DNA of 64,000 nucleotides from Trichomonas vaginalis G3 (Eukaryota; Parabasalia; Trichomonadida; Trichomonadidae). Shown piece by piece: positions 49,588-59,378 of this stretch. The notes under the pieces are model-generated. The model ran no database searches. It saw only the letters and a list, made by a program, of their open reading frames with translations, and was not told where the DNA came from. The translations under genes and the position numbers were made by a program. The DNA is taken from positions 17,886,082-17,950,081 of the forward strand of contig NC_067207.1 in NCBI RefSeq assembly GCF_026262505.1, given 5' to 3'. How positions within the stretch are numbered: position 1 is the first letter of the stretch; the number at the start of each line of letters is the position of its first letter.

Positions 49588-52444
49588 TCATTCTAGAGTT
49601 GCAAGGAAATTTTCATGTTCTTTGATATATATATCAATTTTTTGAATTGATTCTAATATAAAGTCAGAATACGCAATTCGACTTTCGAAGAAATTCGGAA
49701 TATTATGTATTATTGTGTAAATCACATACGTCGCTCTAAATATGTCGCGTAGATTGAACTTAACCTGAACAAGTGAAGCGAGATCTTGAATATGGCAATC
49801 ATGAATTATTATATCATCCACTTTTGGAAGTGGGGCAGGATTCTTTTCTTTTGCCTGGTCGGCCACTTTTGGATTATCAACTTCTGAAATCACAATTTCA
49901 GATTTTCCTCCTTTTTTGATTTTGTGGAATTTAAGGGCTGGAGGTGGACTTATCGTTGTATATAAATGGGCACAGTGCTGGCAAGGGATTGTTGTCAAAT
50001 ATTTCTCTTCCCAAATCTTCATTTTGTCTTGGCACTTTTGGCATATCATTGTTTTACAACGATTCTCCTCTTTCATAGACCCATTTTTCTTCTTGTTTTT
50101 TCGAAAGAGTTTTAATGCGCATTCATTCTCTGGTTTTCGAAGTTGATTTGCTCTTGCAATTATATAATTTAATGTTTCATTCATTTTACCTGCATATGAC
50201 TTTACTCTTGACATAACTGCATTGTTATGGGAATGAAAACTTTCCACATGGTTTGAGCACGAAATCCTTGGTTTTCGCAAACAGAGTGCAAGATTTTTCT
50301 TCTGAGTTTTTAATTCGAGAAACGCTTCATACTGCGCACTATTGATGGCACCTGAGTTTTTGTAAATCTCAACAATTGGAAGAAATAATTCATACTTATA
50401 ATCATATTCTTTTATATTCCACGCAAAAACAATTGTACTCGCAATTGCACAAATCCAGGTGCCTGCCCCAATCGATTTAAATAATGTCTCAAGCAATAAT
50501 ACACAATCAAATGGTTGAATGATGTAAACGATTCCAAACCTTTTCCAAAATCGTTTATGAATGGGATTTTTTTGATAATACTTTCATCAACAATTGTCTT
50601 AAGTGTATCATAAATCAATTGATAAGATTTTGCCGACTCCGAGGGTCCTATAAATACACCCAACGGGAAACCCATGTTACCATATATAATATGGGGGTAT
50701 ATAGCTATATAATCATCAAGTGGAAATGTCGCGTCGAGTTCGATAGCTTGGGCATTTTCTATGAAAAGTTTCACTTCTGGATGGAGATATAAGAGCCATT
50801 GAATATTACTATTATTAAACTTGATTGGCATTTCATCACTAATTGAATGATATTTGACAAATCCAGGGATTAGATCAAAGAGATATGCAATATCATTTGA
50901 ATTTCTGTGAGGATTAACATCATTTATATATTCATAATATAATGTCTTATCGAGTGCATTGTTTTTGAAGCTTGAATAGAATTCTTTTCCTAGAATTTTA
51001 TTTACAAATTCAATATTGTCTTGAGATGAGTTTGTAGTTAAAACATGCTTTTTCATTTCAATATTAAAATAAGATCTAACACATGCACATTCTGAGCAAA
51101 TATAAATTGAAAATGATAAATAGCAATCCTCACTGACCAATTCAAATATTTTATCTTCCTCATTTAAGATCAAAATTTGAATACCACTTTCTGTATGTTT
51201 TTGTTTCAACTTTAAAAATGATGGCATATGTTTTACAAAATCAAGAATTTGCTGCAAAGTAAATTGAGAATGCATTTCATTGCCAATATAAATTGAGATG
51301 ATTTTTTTCTATCGTAATTTATTGTATTTTTGGAAAATTCGATATAAACATTATGTTTATCTAACATAACATCATGAAATTCGGAACTCTGATACTTTTC
51401 GGGGATGTCATGGCTTTTTATCCATTTGCATTCTTTCATAATATTTGCTAAACCGTCGTATTTTTTTAAAGCTTTTTCAACATTTTTTGGTGATGCAAGA
51501 ATTCTGTAAAAAGTGACATTTTGGTGAATGATTGATTCGTATAGTAAGGTTTCAGAATAATTCATAATAAATGATAAATAGAATGAATGTGGCTGATAAA
51601 TAGATGTTATTCTATAAAGTTTTACAAAAAGTGGAATAATTTTCTGTGGTGTATAATAAAGCACTTCTTCACATACATTGCAATAGAGATATAAATAATT
51701 GCCAAGTAAATCAGGTGTAAGCTTTAATATTTTATTCACTTTTTCTCGAATAGCTTGATCTGGACTGATTGAAATCATCGCCCTCTGACAATTAGTTAAA
51801 TTCCTGAGTTTTGCAATAGTATTTTTAGCTTCAAATAGAATTACAATTTCGTTTATTTTAATTGAATGTTTTTTTTCTTCTCCGATAAAAGTGATATTAT
51901 ATCCCTTATATTTTGGTACATCTAATGAATCGTTGATTAAATTATCATAAAAAGAGTGATCCAGTGGTGGATAAGATGAGAAATATGGTGAGTATATATT
52001 AGTTGTATCATTATGTAAATATTGATTAACAGACTGAACAAATGCTTTAGTAAAATCATCACTATCGTTGAATTCTAAAAATAATTCTTGTTTCTGAATT
52101 AAGTGTGTTATAACCTTAATGGATTGACGTAAAAATTTTAATCTGCAAAATGCAAATCCAGCGACAAATTTGATTAGCTCTTTGGAATCGATAAAATCGG
52201 GAATTTCATTATTTGGTTCCTCATCATTTATTATATCTTTTTCAATTTCATTGAGATACTGAAGAGTGTTTTTGTCTTGATTATTTAAGAAAACATTTGT
52301 AAAGAGATGCTGTCGTGCTTCTGTAATATTGTTATTAGAGATCTCTAAAGCATTTCTTACTTGAGTTTCAGTGTAACCTAGAGATGTCAAAGACAAAAAG
52401 AGTTTCTGATTTATTTCCATTTGAAAAAAATTAAAACGTGACAT
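49588..52444 (-). pseudogene. MULE-type transposase with UBA-like N-terminus, two frameshifts
   Basis: Three overlapping minus-strand frames (52444-51233, 51275-50412, 50496-49588) form one gene with a frame change near 51250 and another near 50490. The N-terminus, about residues 12-45 (LFLSLTSLGYTETQVRNALE then ARQHLF), has the pattern of a UBA domain. The second part holds IELDATFPLDDY, the first catalytic Asp of MULE enzymes, and PFINDFGKGLESF, the second, followed by a CLRHYL C-x-x-H. The third has NHVESFHSHNN, the likely catalytic Glu, and CQKCQ...PCQHC zinc-binding pairs. A TCATT initiator lies upstream of the ATG at 52444. Confidence 0.7.
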
Positions 52445-52456
52445 TTTTCGCAGAGG

Positions 52457-52461
52457 AATGA
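52457..52461 (-). promoter_or_regulatory. Initiator-like TCATT for the MULE-type gene
   Basis: On the minus strand TCATT lies 12 bp before the ATG at 52444. It fits the trichomonad TCAYW initiator and overlaps the ATG of the divergent gene at 52458. Confidence 0.35.
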
Positions 52462-52931
52462 GTTTCGAAATCAGTCAAATTTATGGAGAGTCAAACAGAA
52501 GTAAGAATTGTAAAGTGAAAATACCTATAAGAATCGCAGAAAAAATTAATCATTGTCCAATGAATGCTCAAGAAATTCAAACATTTGCTTCTAGTAATAT
52601 GTTTGAGCAACTTAATACTTTGGAATTATCTATTCAATTATATAAGAAGAATGTAATTGACTTTTTTAATCTGGTTGAACTATTAATTTATTTTTTACCA
52701 GATTATCAAGGACAAATTAGAACAGTTTATAAAGATCTTGAAAACATTCAAGAGAAATTACTTAATATGCTTAATTCAAACGAAATTACTCAGTTCCAAA
52801 TTCAATTACTCTGTAAATTCTTCATAAATTACGCCAAGCAAAAAAAAAATCATGTACAAAAGGCAATTAAATCTTATATTCAAGATAAATTATATAACTC
52901 GCCAAAGTGGAGAAATGAAATATTCAAATGA
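52458..52931 (+). CDS. Accessory ORF divergent from the MULE-type transposase (157 aa)
   Basis: Begins MSFEISQIYGESNRSKNCKV. It is mostly helical with several Leu/Ile heptads (LELSIQLYKKNVIDFFNLVELLIYF). There is no recognised domain. It starts only 13 bp from the transposase ATG. The shared start region and its position within the inverted 133-bp arrays suggest it belongs to the same transposon. Confidence 0.5.
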   Translation: MSFEISQIYGESNRSKNCKVKIPIRIAEKINHCPMNAQEIQTFASSNMFEQLNTLELSIQLYKKNVIDFFNLVELLIYFLPDYQGQIRTVYKDLENIQEKLLNMLNSNEITQFQIQLLCKFFINYAKQKKNHVQKAIKSYIQDKLYNSPKWRNEIFK

Positions 52932-53001
52932 GAATAATATCCGCATTGAAGCTATGATCAAATCAAGTATTTTTGACTAGTGTAATATACGCAACGAATT
53001 A

Positions 53002-53541
53002 GTGTTCAAATTGCCTCTTCCAACTTTAAATATCGATGAAATAATTGAAATTTCAAATAGGAAGAAAATTACGTATTTTGAATGTTGTTTGGAATTACGG
53101 AATTCTATTGATGAAATCACCACATTTCAATACTATAAGAATTTTTTCAAATTTAATTTTAAGAGTGAAATGGCATTAGATTTCACAAAAAAAGTATTAA
53201 GTATAATTTGGGAGGGATCGGATGGTTCGTATTATATTACAATTGAAAATCTGGAAGAATTATGCGAAAAATTAAATCGAGATGAAGGAGAAAAGGTTTT
53301 TTCTCTTATCATAAAATGGTATAATTATATGTATTGCATTAAAAACTATGATTTTGAAGATGAAGAAATGAAAATTACAATCAAAATTGTTAAAAATGCA
53401 AAATATGTTATTATAAATGGGGACAGGGAAGAAATAAACTTTATTGATTATCCTCCAATGCCGACATTTATTGAAAAAAAGAAGTTAGAGAAATTAATTA
53501 AATTTGAAGAAGTGAAAAAGGTATATGAAGATAATGTTTAA
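53002..53541 (+). pseudogene. Second accessory ORF lacking an ATG (about 178 codons)
   Basis: The open frame reads FKLPLPTLNIDEIIEISNRK and onward with protein-like composition, but no ATG begins it: the first codon usable as a start in the open frame is GTG at 53002, and a TAG lies in frame just upstream. The body is helical and charged, with WEGSDGSYYITIENLEELCE. It is probably a decayed gene of the same element. I found no canonical trichomonad intron signal to supply a start exon. Confidence 0.4.
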
Positions 53542-53718
53542 TTGAAATGTAATTAGCATTTGGATTAAATGCAAGGTGAGATATAGAATAAGAATCAAAC
53601 AGGGATTTTGCAAAATGAAAATTTAAAAAATTAAATACAATTTGAAATTTTAATGAAGAATTAAATGAATTTTGTTTAATGGTTAATAAAAATATAAATC
53701 GTAATTTTAATTGAATAT

Positions 53719-54394
53719 GAAACTTCCTCACACCTCAAGAGATGCGAAGAACTTTTGACAGGCAAAGTGCAATATTGATAGGTGATTGCACTTTGCCTGT
53801 CACATACATCTCGACAGAGGCAACATTCGATATGAAAGTTTCCTCTGTCGAGAAACTTCCTCACACCTCAAGAGATGCGAAGAACTTTTGACAGGCAAAG
53901 TGCAATATTGATAGGTGATTGCACTTTGCCTGTCACATACATCTCGACAGAGGCAACATTCGATATGAAAGTTTCCTCTGTCGAGAAACTTCCTCACACC
54001 TCAAGAGATGCGAAGAACTTTTGACAGGCAAAGTGCAATATTGATAGGTGATTGCACTTTGCCTGTCACATACATCTCGACAGAGGCAACATTCGATATG
54101 AAAGTTTCCTCTGTCGAGAAACTTCCTCACACCTCAAGAGATGCGAAGAACTTTTGACAGGCAAAGTGCAATATTGATAGGTGATTGCACTTTGCCTGTC
54201 ACATACATCTCGACAGAGGCAACATTCGATATGAAAGTTTCCTCTGTCGAGAAACTTCCTCACACCTCAAGAGATGCGAAGAACTTTTGACAGGCAAAGT
54301 GCAATATTGATAGGTGATTGCACTTTGCCTGTCACATACATCTCGACAGAGGCAACATTCGATATGAAAGTTTCCTCTGTCGAGAAACTTCCTC
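53719..54394 (-). repeat. 133-bp hairpin tandem repeat, five units, inverted
   Basis: This is the reverse complement of the array at 46873-47399, with the same two palindromes per unit. It has five units against four on the left. The outer end is TCGAGAAACTTCCTCG; the phase differs from the left array, so the outermost units start at different points. Confidence 0.9.
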
Positions 54395-54540
54395 GAAACT
54401 CCAATTTTTCTTTAGAACTACAATATCTTAAACAATTAGCTCATCAAAACACAACCTATAAACTTTAATTTTTACTTTTGTTTTTTTCAATATATGAACT
54501 AAATTTTTTTTTTCAAATTACTCCCACACTGGGAAAAGTA

Positions 54541-54811
54541 TTTTAACTCAGATGTTGCCAGCCTCTTCATCATTGCATTAACAAGTGCTTTGACTCAGAG
54601 GTTGCCAGCCTCTTCATCATTGCATTAACAAGTGCTTTGACTCAGAGGTTGCCAGCCTCTTCATCATTGCATTAACAAGTGCTTTGACTCAGAGGTTGCC
54701 AGCCTCTTCATCATTGCATTAACAAGTGCTTTGACTCAGAGGTTGCCAGCCTCTTCATCATTGCATTAACAAGTGCTTTGACTCAGAGGTTGCCAGCCTC
54801 TTCATCATTGT
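54541..54811. repeat. 47-bp tandem repeat, six units
   Basis: Units start at 54546, 54593, 54640, 54687, 54734 and 54781. The core GACTCAGAGGTTGCCAGCC contains a GAGG...CCTC hairpin. Only the first unit differs (CAGATG). It lies just outside the right 133-bp array. Confidence 0.9.
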
Positions 54812-54845
54812 AAAAATGTATTACCGCTTTTTTTTTTAATTCAAT

Positions 54846-55282
54846 CGTAACATCTCAATTATCCCGCCAAAAATTATTGGGTCTAAATTGGTTTTTATTA
54901 TTATTATTTTCAGAAACAAACTAACTTGTTTTTTACGAATTTATCATTCATAAAGTCTTTATGATATATTTTCAACTTATAATGAATATGAAATTATAAT
55001 TGTTATTTTGAAAAAAAATTATTCATGATCAATTCATGATTTAACCAGTTCCTTCAAATTAGGAGAGCATATTCAAATATAATCGCTCATTAAAATCAAT
55101 TTTTATGTTTTTTTTTAAATCGAAATTATCTCATCATAAACCACGCAAACTGACTATTTGTTCTTATCACCATGTTACCAATATCAGAATTGTCTTTACA
55201 GCCAAAATTTCGCTCGATAAAAGTCCATCCAATAGTGAGATAATTGAGCAACTAACATTTTTCCATATCACAAAAACCTCCG
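54846..55282. repeat. Dispersed 0.44-kb repeat, copy 2
   Basis: This is the inverted copy of 19275-19715. It abuts the palindromic mini-element on its right, at ACAAAAACCTCC, the same point where the first copy abuts the AT minisatellite. That shared edge suggests a real element end. Confidence 0.75.
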
Positions 55283-55463
55283 CCATTTTTACGGTTTTTA
55301 TTCTTACGTTTTTGAATAAATCAAGATTTAAAAATTTTCAGAATCGTAAGAAATTTTCACTAAACCCATACATAATGAAATAAAAAAAAATAAAAAAAAT
55401 AAAAAAATAAACTTTAAAAATTCATGTCTTACATTTTTTGAATAATTTATTTTTTTAATTCGT

Positions 55464-55940
55464 ATGAAAATGAGTGAATCAAAATTCGTGACTGTGAATC
55501 AATTAATGAATAAACTTTCACCAATTCTCACCCATGTTAAACAAGTAGACGTTTATTTTGATGATTGCATAGAAAGTTTATTTTATAAAGGTAAGTTTAA
55601 TATTAAACCTATTGCTTTTGCATTTGATGGTAAATTAATCGAAAATTCAAAAATTTGGGAATTAATTCCGGATATTGAATTTATAACAAATATTAAGGAT
55701 AAGTGGTTTAAACAACAAAACCTTTTCACTAAAGTTCTTTGTAGATTAATGATTAAAACTGAGGAAAAAGAATTTAACGGATTTAAATATCATCCATGTA
55801 AAATTTTAGAACTTGGTAACGAAAAACTTCAGAAAAAATTAAACGAAAGACTATCAAAAGATAAAGTTGAAAGAGTAAATAAACTCACTAAAGGTAATGA
55901 TGATGAAGATGAATTTGATGAGTTCAACATTGAACTTTAA
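55464..55940 (+). CDS. Maverick-like hypothetical protein, left arm (158 aa)
   Basis: Starts MKMSESKFVTVNQLM. Blocks KFVTVNQLMNKL, VDVYFDD, KPIAFAFDGK and KYHPCKILELG match in order the blocks FISVNKYM, LNVYFYH, PVKFAIVTKNG and ESKIVEVQG of the Maverick protein at 3379-3798. The C-terminus is acidic in both. The similarity was found by eye and is moderate. The function is unknown. It is convergent with the gene at 55945-56340, with 4 bp between the stops. Confidence 0.6.
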   Translation: MKMSESKFVTVNQLMNKLSPILTHVKQVDVYFDDCIESLFYKGKFNIKPIAFAFDGKLIENSKIWELIPDIEFITNIKDKWFKQQNLFTKVLCRLMIKTEEKEFNGFKYHPCKILELGNEKLQKKLNERLSKDKVERVNKLTKGNDDEDEFDEFNIEL

Positions 55941-55944
55941 GAAA

Positions 55945-56340
55945 CTAATGATTATTTGAATTTATGAAATCAATTATTTGATTCATTCTTTCTTCAATCT
56001 CTTCTATTCTTTTTGTTAAATCATCTATTTTCATTAATGAGGTGATTCTTGATTGAGGAATAGATTTTAAACTAACAACACCTTTTATTTTTGAAATTTT
56101 GAATCCATGACCCTCCGGGTCTTGGACTCTGTCCTCAACTTTAAACATTTTATTCAATTTACACGTTGTCAATTCTTCAAATAATTTTTTATTATTAGCA
56201 TAATAATCATTAAATTCTTCAACAGATGAAAAAATTTTTATTTCAGTAATTGGTTTAACAACGTTTATTTTTTGTTGAACATTTTCACTTTCATTTATTT
56301 CTTCCTCCTCTGTTTCATTTATTTTTAAAATCGGTTTCAT
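55945..56340 (-). CDS. Hypothetical protein, left arm (131 aa)
   Basis: Begins MKPILKINETEEEEINES, an acidic N-terminus. The middle contains FNDYYANNKKLFEELTTCKL and FKVEDRVQDPEGHGFKISKI. A short C-terminal coiled coil follows (DDLTKRIEEIEERMNQI). The start is preceded by TTTTTATTTAATGATAA. No family recognised. It may oligomerise through the coiled coil. Confidence 0.55.
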   Translation of the reverse strand: MKPILKINETEEEEINESENVQQKINVVKPITEIKIFSSVEEFNDYYANNKKLFEELTTCKLNKMFKVEDRVQDPEGHGFKISKIKGVVSLKSIPQSRITSLMKIDDLTKRIEEIEERMNQIIDFINSNNH

Positions 56341-56406
56341 TTATCATTAAATAAAAATTAGAATATAAGTGATGAAATATATTTTTTAATTAATATTAAA
56401 TCAGAG

Positions 56407-56619
56407 ATGGCGGCAGGATTCTTTAAAAAATTATGGGATAAAGTAAAAAGAGGAGCGCATAAAGTTTGGGAAGGGATTAAGAAAGGAGCAAATTGGATAT
56501 TTAAGAATAAAGAAGCAATTAGTGACGTTGCTGAACAAATAGCACCTAATGTTCCGGTAAGGGAAGTATTAAATAAAGGAGATAAGGTTTATCGTCGACT
56601 ACAACCGATATTGAGATAA
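56407..56619 (+). CDS. Amphipathic protein, version 1 (70 aa)
   Basis: MAAGFFKKLWDKVKRGAHKV begins a strongly amphipathic, basic helix, then WEGIKKGANWIFKNKEA. Only about the first 11 codons lie in the inverted arm; the rest is in the spacer and unique. The style matches the Maverick protein at 21842. A membrane-active or DNA-condensing virion peptide is plausible but unproven. Confidence 0.55.
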   Translation: MAAGFFKKLWDKVKRGAHKVWEGIKKGANWIFKNKEAISDVAEQIAPNVPVREVLNKGDKVYRRLQPILR

Positions 56620-56639
56620 AAATAATATTTATTTTTCCA

Positions 56640-56876
56640 CTACTTTCCTCCTATTTTATTAAGTATTCCTTCAGCAATTCCACCAACTGCGTTACCTGCT
56701 TGTGCTCCCATCGCTGGATTACCTGCTTTAGCACCTAATACTCCTCCTATGATAGTTCCTGCCGTTTTCGCTACTGGTGCCAAAAAGTTTGCAACGGGTT
56801 TAATAATCTTTTGATGAACCCAACTTGCAGCTTTCTTAATTCCTTCCCATAATTTTTTAAAGAATCCTGCCGCCAT
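56640..56876 (-). CDS. Amphipathic protein, version 2 (78 aa)
   Basis: Starts with the same MAAGFFKKLW, then diverges to EGIKKAASWVHQKIIKPVAN and a Gly/Ala-rich membrane-like tail (AGTIIGGVLGAKAGNPAMGA). It is convergent with version 1 about 20 bp away in the spacer. A shared N-terminus with a different C-terminus at the two ends of one element is unusual. Confidence 0.55.
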   Translation of the reverse strand: MAAGFFKKLWEGIKKAASWVHQKIIKPVANFLAPVAKTAGTIIGGVLGAKAGNPAMGAQAGNAVGGIAEGILNKIGGK

Positions 56877-56943
56877 CTCTGATTTAATATTAATTAAAAA
56901 ATATATTTCATCACTTATATTCTAATTTTTATTTAATGATAAA

Positions 56944-57337
56944 TGAAACCGATTTTAAAAATAAATGAAACAGAGGAGGAAGAAATAAATGAAAGTGAAA
57001 ATGTTCAACAAAAAAAAACGTTGTTAAACCAATTACTGAAATAAAAATTTTTTCATCTGTTGAAGAATTTAATGATTATTATGCTAATAATAAAAAATTA
57101 TTTGAAGAATTGACAACGTGTAAATTGAATAAAATGTTTAAAGTTGAGGACAGAGTCCAAGACCCGGAGGGTCATGGATTCAAAATTTCAAAAATAAAAG
57201 GTGTTGTTAGTTTAAAATCTATTCCTCAATCAAGAATCACCTCATTAATGAAAATAGATGATTTAACAAAAAGAATAGAAGAGATTGAAGAAAGAATGAA
57301 TCAAATAATTGATTTCATAAATTCAAATAATCATTAG
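56944..57337 (+). pseudogene. Right-arm copy of the 131-aa gene, broken
   Basis: Inverse copy of 55945-56340 in the right arm; broken. Confidence 0.6.
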
Positions 57338-57341
57338 TTTC

Positions 57342-57817
57342 TTAAAGTTCAATGTTGAACTCATCAAATTCATCTTCATCATCATTACCTTTAGTGAGTT
57401 TATTTACTCTTTCAACTTTATCTTTTGATAGTCTTTCGTTTAATTTTTTCTGAAGTTTTTCGTTACCAAGTTCTAAAATTTTACATGGATGATATTTAAA
57501 TCCGTTAAATTCTTTTTCCTCAGTTTTAATCATTAATCTACAAAGAACTTTAGTGAAAAGGTTTTGTTGTTTAAACCACTTATCCTTAATATTTGTTATA
57601 AATTCAATATCCGGAATTAATTCCCAAATTTTTGAATTTTCGATTAATTTACCATCAAATGCAAAAGCAATAGGTTTAATATTAAACTTACCTTTATAAA
57701 ATAAACTTTCTATGCATCATCAAAATAAACGTCTACTTGTTTAACATGGGTGAGAATTGGTGAAAGTTTATTCATTAATTGATTCACAGTCACGAATTTT
57801 GATTCACTCATTTTCAT
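57342..57817 (-). pseudogene. Right-arm copy of the 158-aa gene, broken
   Basis: Inverse copy of 55464-55940 in the right arm; broken. Confidence 0.6.
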
Positions 57818-57996
57818 ACGAATTAAAAAAATAAATTATTCAAAAAATGTAAGACATGAATTTTTAAAGTTTATTTTTTTATTTTTTTTATTTTTTTTTA
57901 TTTCATTATGTATGGGTTTAGTGAAAATTTCTTACGATTCTGAAAATTTTTAAATCTTGATTTATTCAAAAACGTAAGAATAAAAACCGTAAAAAT

Positions 57997-58724
57997 CATA
58001 CATTTTTTACTTCATATGTAAAAAAAAATGATACAAAATCGCTCAAAAATGTATGAATTCTTACGTTTACAAAAAAAGTCACAAAACCCTTCAACATATA
58101 CTACTTTGATTTTCGACTACATTTTTTCATAAAGATCTTGCATTTTGTATTACAGATGGGATCAATATTCAAATGGGTTGCTGAAATCTCGTGATCATTA
58201 TGAGGATAAATTTGAATGTAATTCGGTCAAACATTTCTCAAAAAATATTGTACTATCTCTCAAATTTTGTGAGAGATTTGTCAAAATCAAACTTTCTGAG
58301 AGATATTGATTGTAAATTTTGGATACTTTAATTTTGGTAGAATAATAATGTCCGGCATTTTATCCGGATTTATTGGAAAACATAAAAAATTTTGGCAGAT
58401 TTTCTGAAAAGTTTCAACCCAATTCCATAAAAATAATCCAAAAAAATAATGTGATTCCAAAATTGAACCATTGATTGTTGTTTATCTGTAAAATTCATTC
58501 AATTTTCGGTCAACATTTGAACCTTTACTTACGAAAAGATGTCTGAGATAATGCATGATCCGAATAATTAAGAACAAATCCTAATCTCCCAGTAAGGATG
58601 TCAATTCGGAAAATTGTTTTCATTTTAGGAGAATATAATTTTCCTTTTCGAAAATTTAAAAAGTGAGACGCGCAGGATTCGAACTTTTTTAAAAGTTGAT
58701 TTAAATATATTCTAGTGTGGATTC
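57997..58724. other. AT-rich spacer, no gene seen
   Basis: No ORF of note. Between about 58040 and 58075 the stretch TACGTTTACAAAAAAAGTCA resembles the edge sequence of the palindromic element, but I cannot extend it. A GGATTCGAAC string near 58675 looks like a tRNA T-arm but has no supporting stems. Confidence 0.5.
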
Positions 58725-59378
58725 TGTAATAAACAGAAATTCATCAAAAGTGACAGCTCTCAATTTTTTGACATTTGTAAATTCTAAATTGAATGAGAAA
58801 AATGAAATAATACTAAGCATAATACAATATTCTAGATTTAATTATAATTAGGAAAAAGTTAGTTTTGAGAGTACTTTTCATAGGCATATAGAATGAAATC
58901 TTCTGAAAAATAATATCACATAAACTCGTATTATTTTCTAATATATAACTATTTTATATAAAAATCAAATTCAATGATCTGAAAAGCGAAGGATAAACCT
59001 CAAAATTTACGAATATAATGAGTGGGAATAGGCGTAAAGCAAAAATTGATATTTCATATGGTTTTATGATAGATAAGCATTATATTCCCACTCATTATAT
59101 TCGTAAATTTTGAGGTTTATCATTCGCTTTTAAGATCATTGAATTTGATTTTTATATAAAATAGTTATATATTAGAAAATAATATGAGTTTATGTGATAT
59201 TATTTTTCAGAAGATTTTGTGTTCTTCTTCAAAATTTTATTTTTTTATTAAAAAGAATCTTTACAAAATATACATTTACTTTAATTAATATTTAAAAACG
59301 TGCTCTATCAAAAGTTCCAAAAATTCAATATTTTAGCTTTTCTGAGGTGTCACTTTTGATGAATTTCTGTTTACAACA
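58725..59378. mobile_element. 654-bp MITE of the IS481-like family, second copy
   Basis: Ends are TGTAATAAACAGAAATTC and the inverse of TGTTGTAAACAGAAATTC, i.e. inverted relative to 14456-15109, with exactly the same length. The flanks share ATTC (58721-58724 and 59379-59382). Only a few substitutions separate the two copies, so both are recent. Confidence 0.9.

Larger units (their letters stand above)
55285..57996. mobile_element. Palindromic mini-element with Maverick-like genes
   Basis: The arms 55285-56438 and 56843-57996 (about 1.15 kb each) are near-perfect inverse copies around 56640, with a spacer of about 0.4 kb. The arms carry two small genes and the start of a third; the spacer gives the third gene two different C-termini. 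A 158-aa arm protein resembles the Maverick protein at 3379-3798, and the third gene resembles the amphipathic virion-type proteins at 21842 and 25162. Start regions have the TTTTTATTT motif seen in the Mavericks. No integrase, ATPase or capsid gene is present. The right arm is broken in about two places; the left looks whole. I infer a fossil or satellite derived from a different Maverick-like lineage. Confidence 0.65.

Noticed and set aside
49916-50146. Plus-strand ORF opposite the MULE-type gene
   Set aside because: Shadow of the transposase zinc region; no independent support.
58660-58700. tRNA gene suggested by GGATTCGAAC
   Set aside because: The flanking bases do not form the T-stem or acceptor stem, and no D-arm is present at the right distance.
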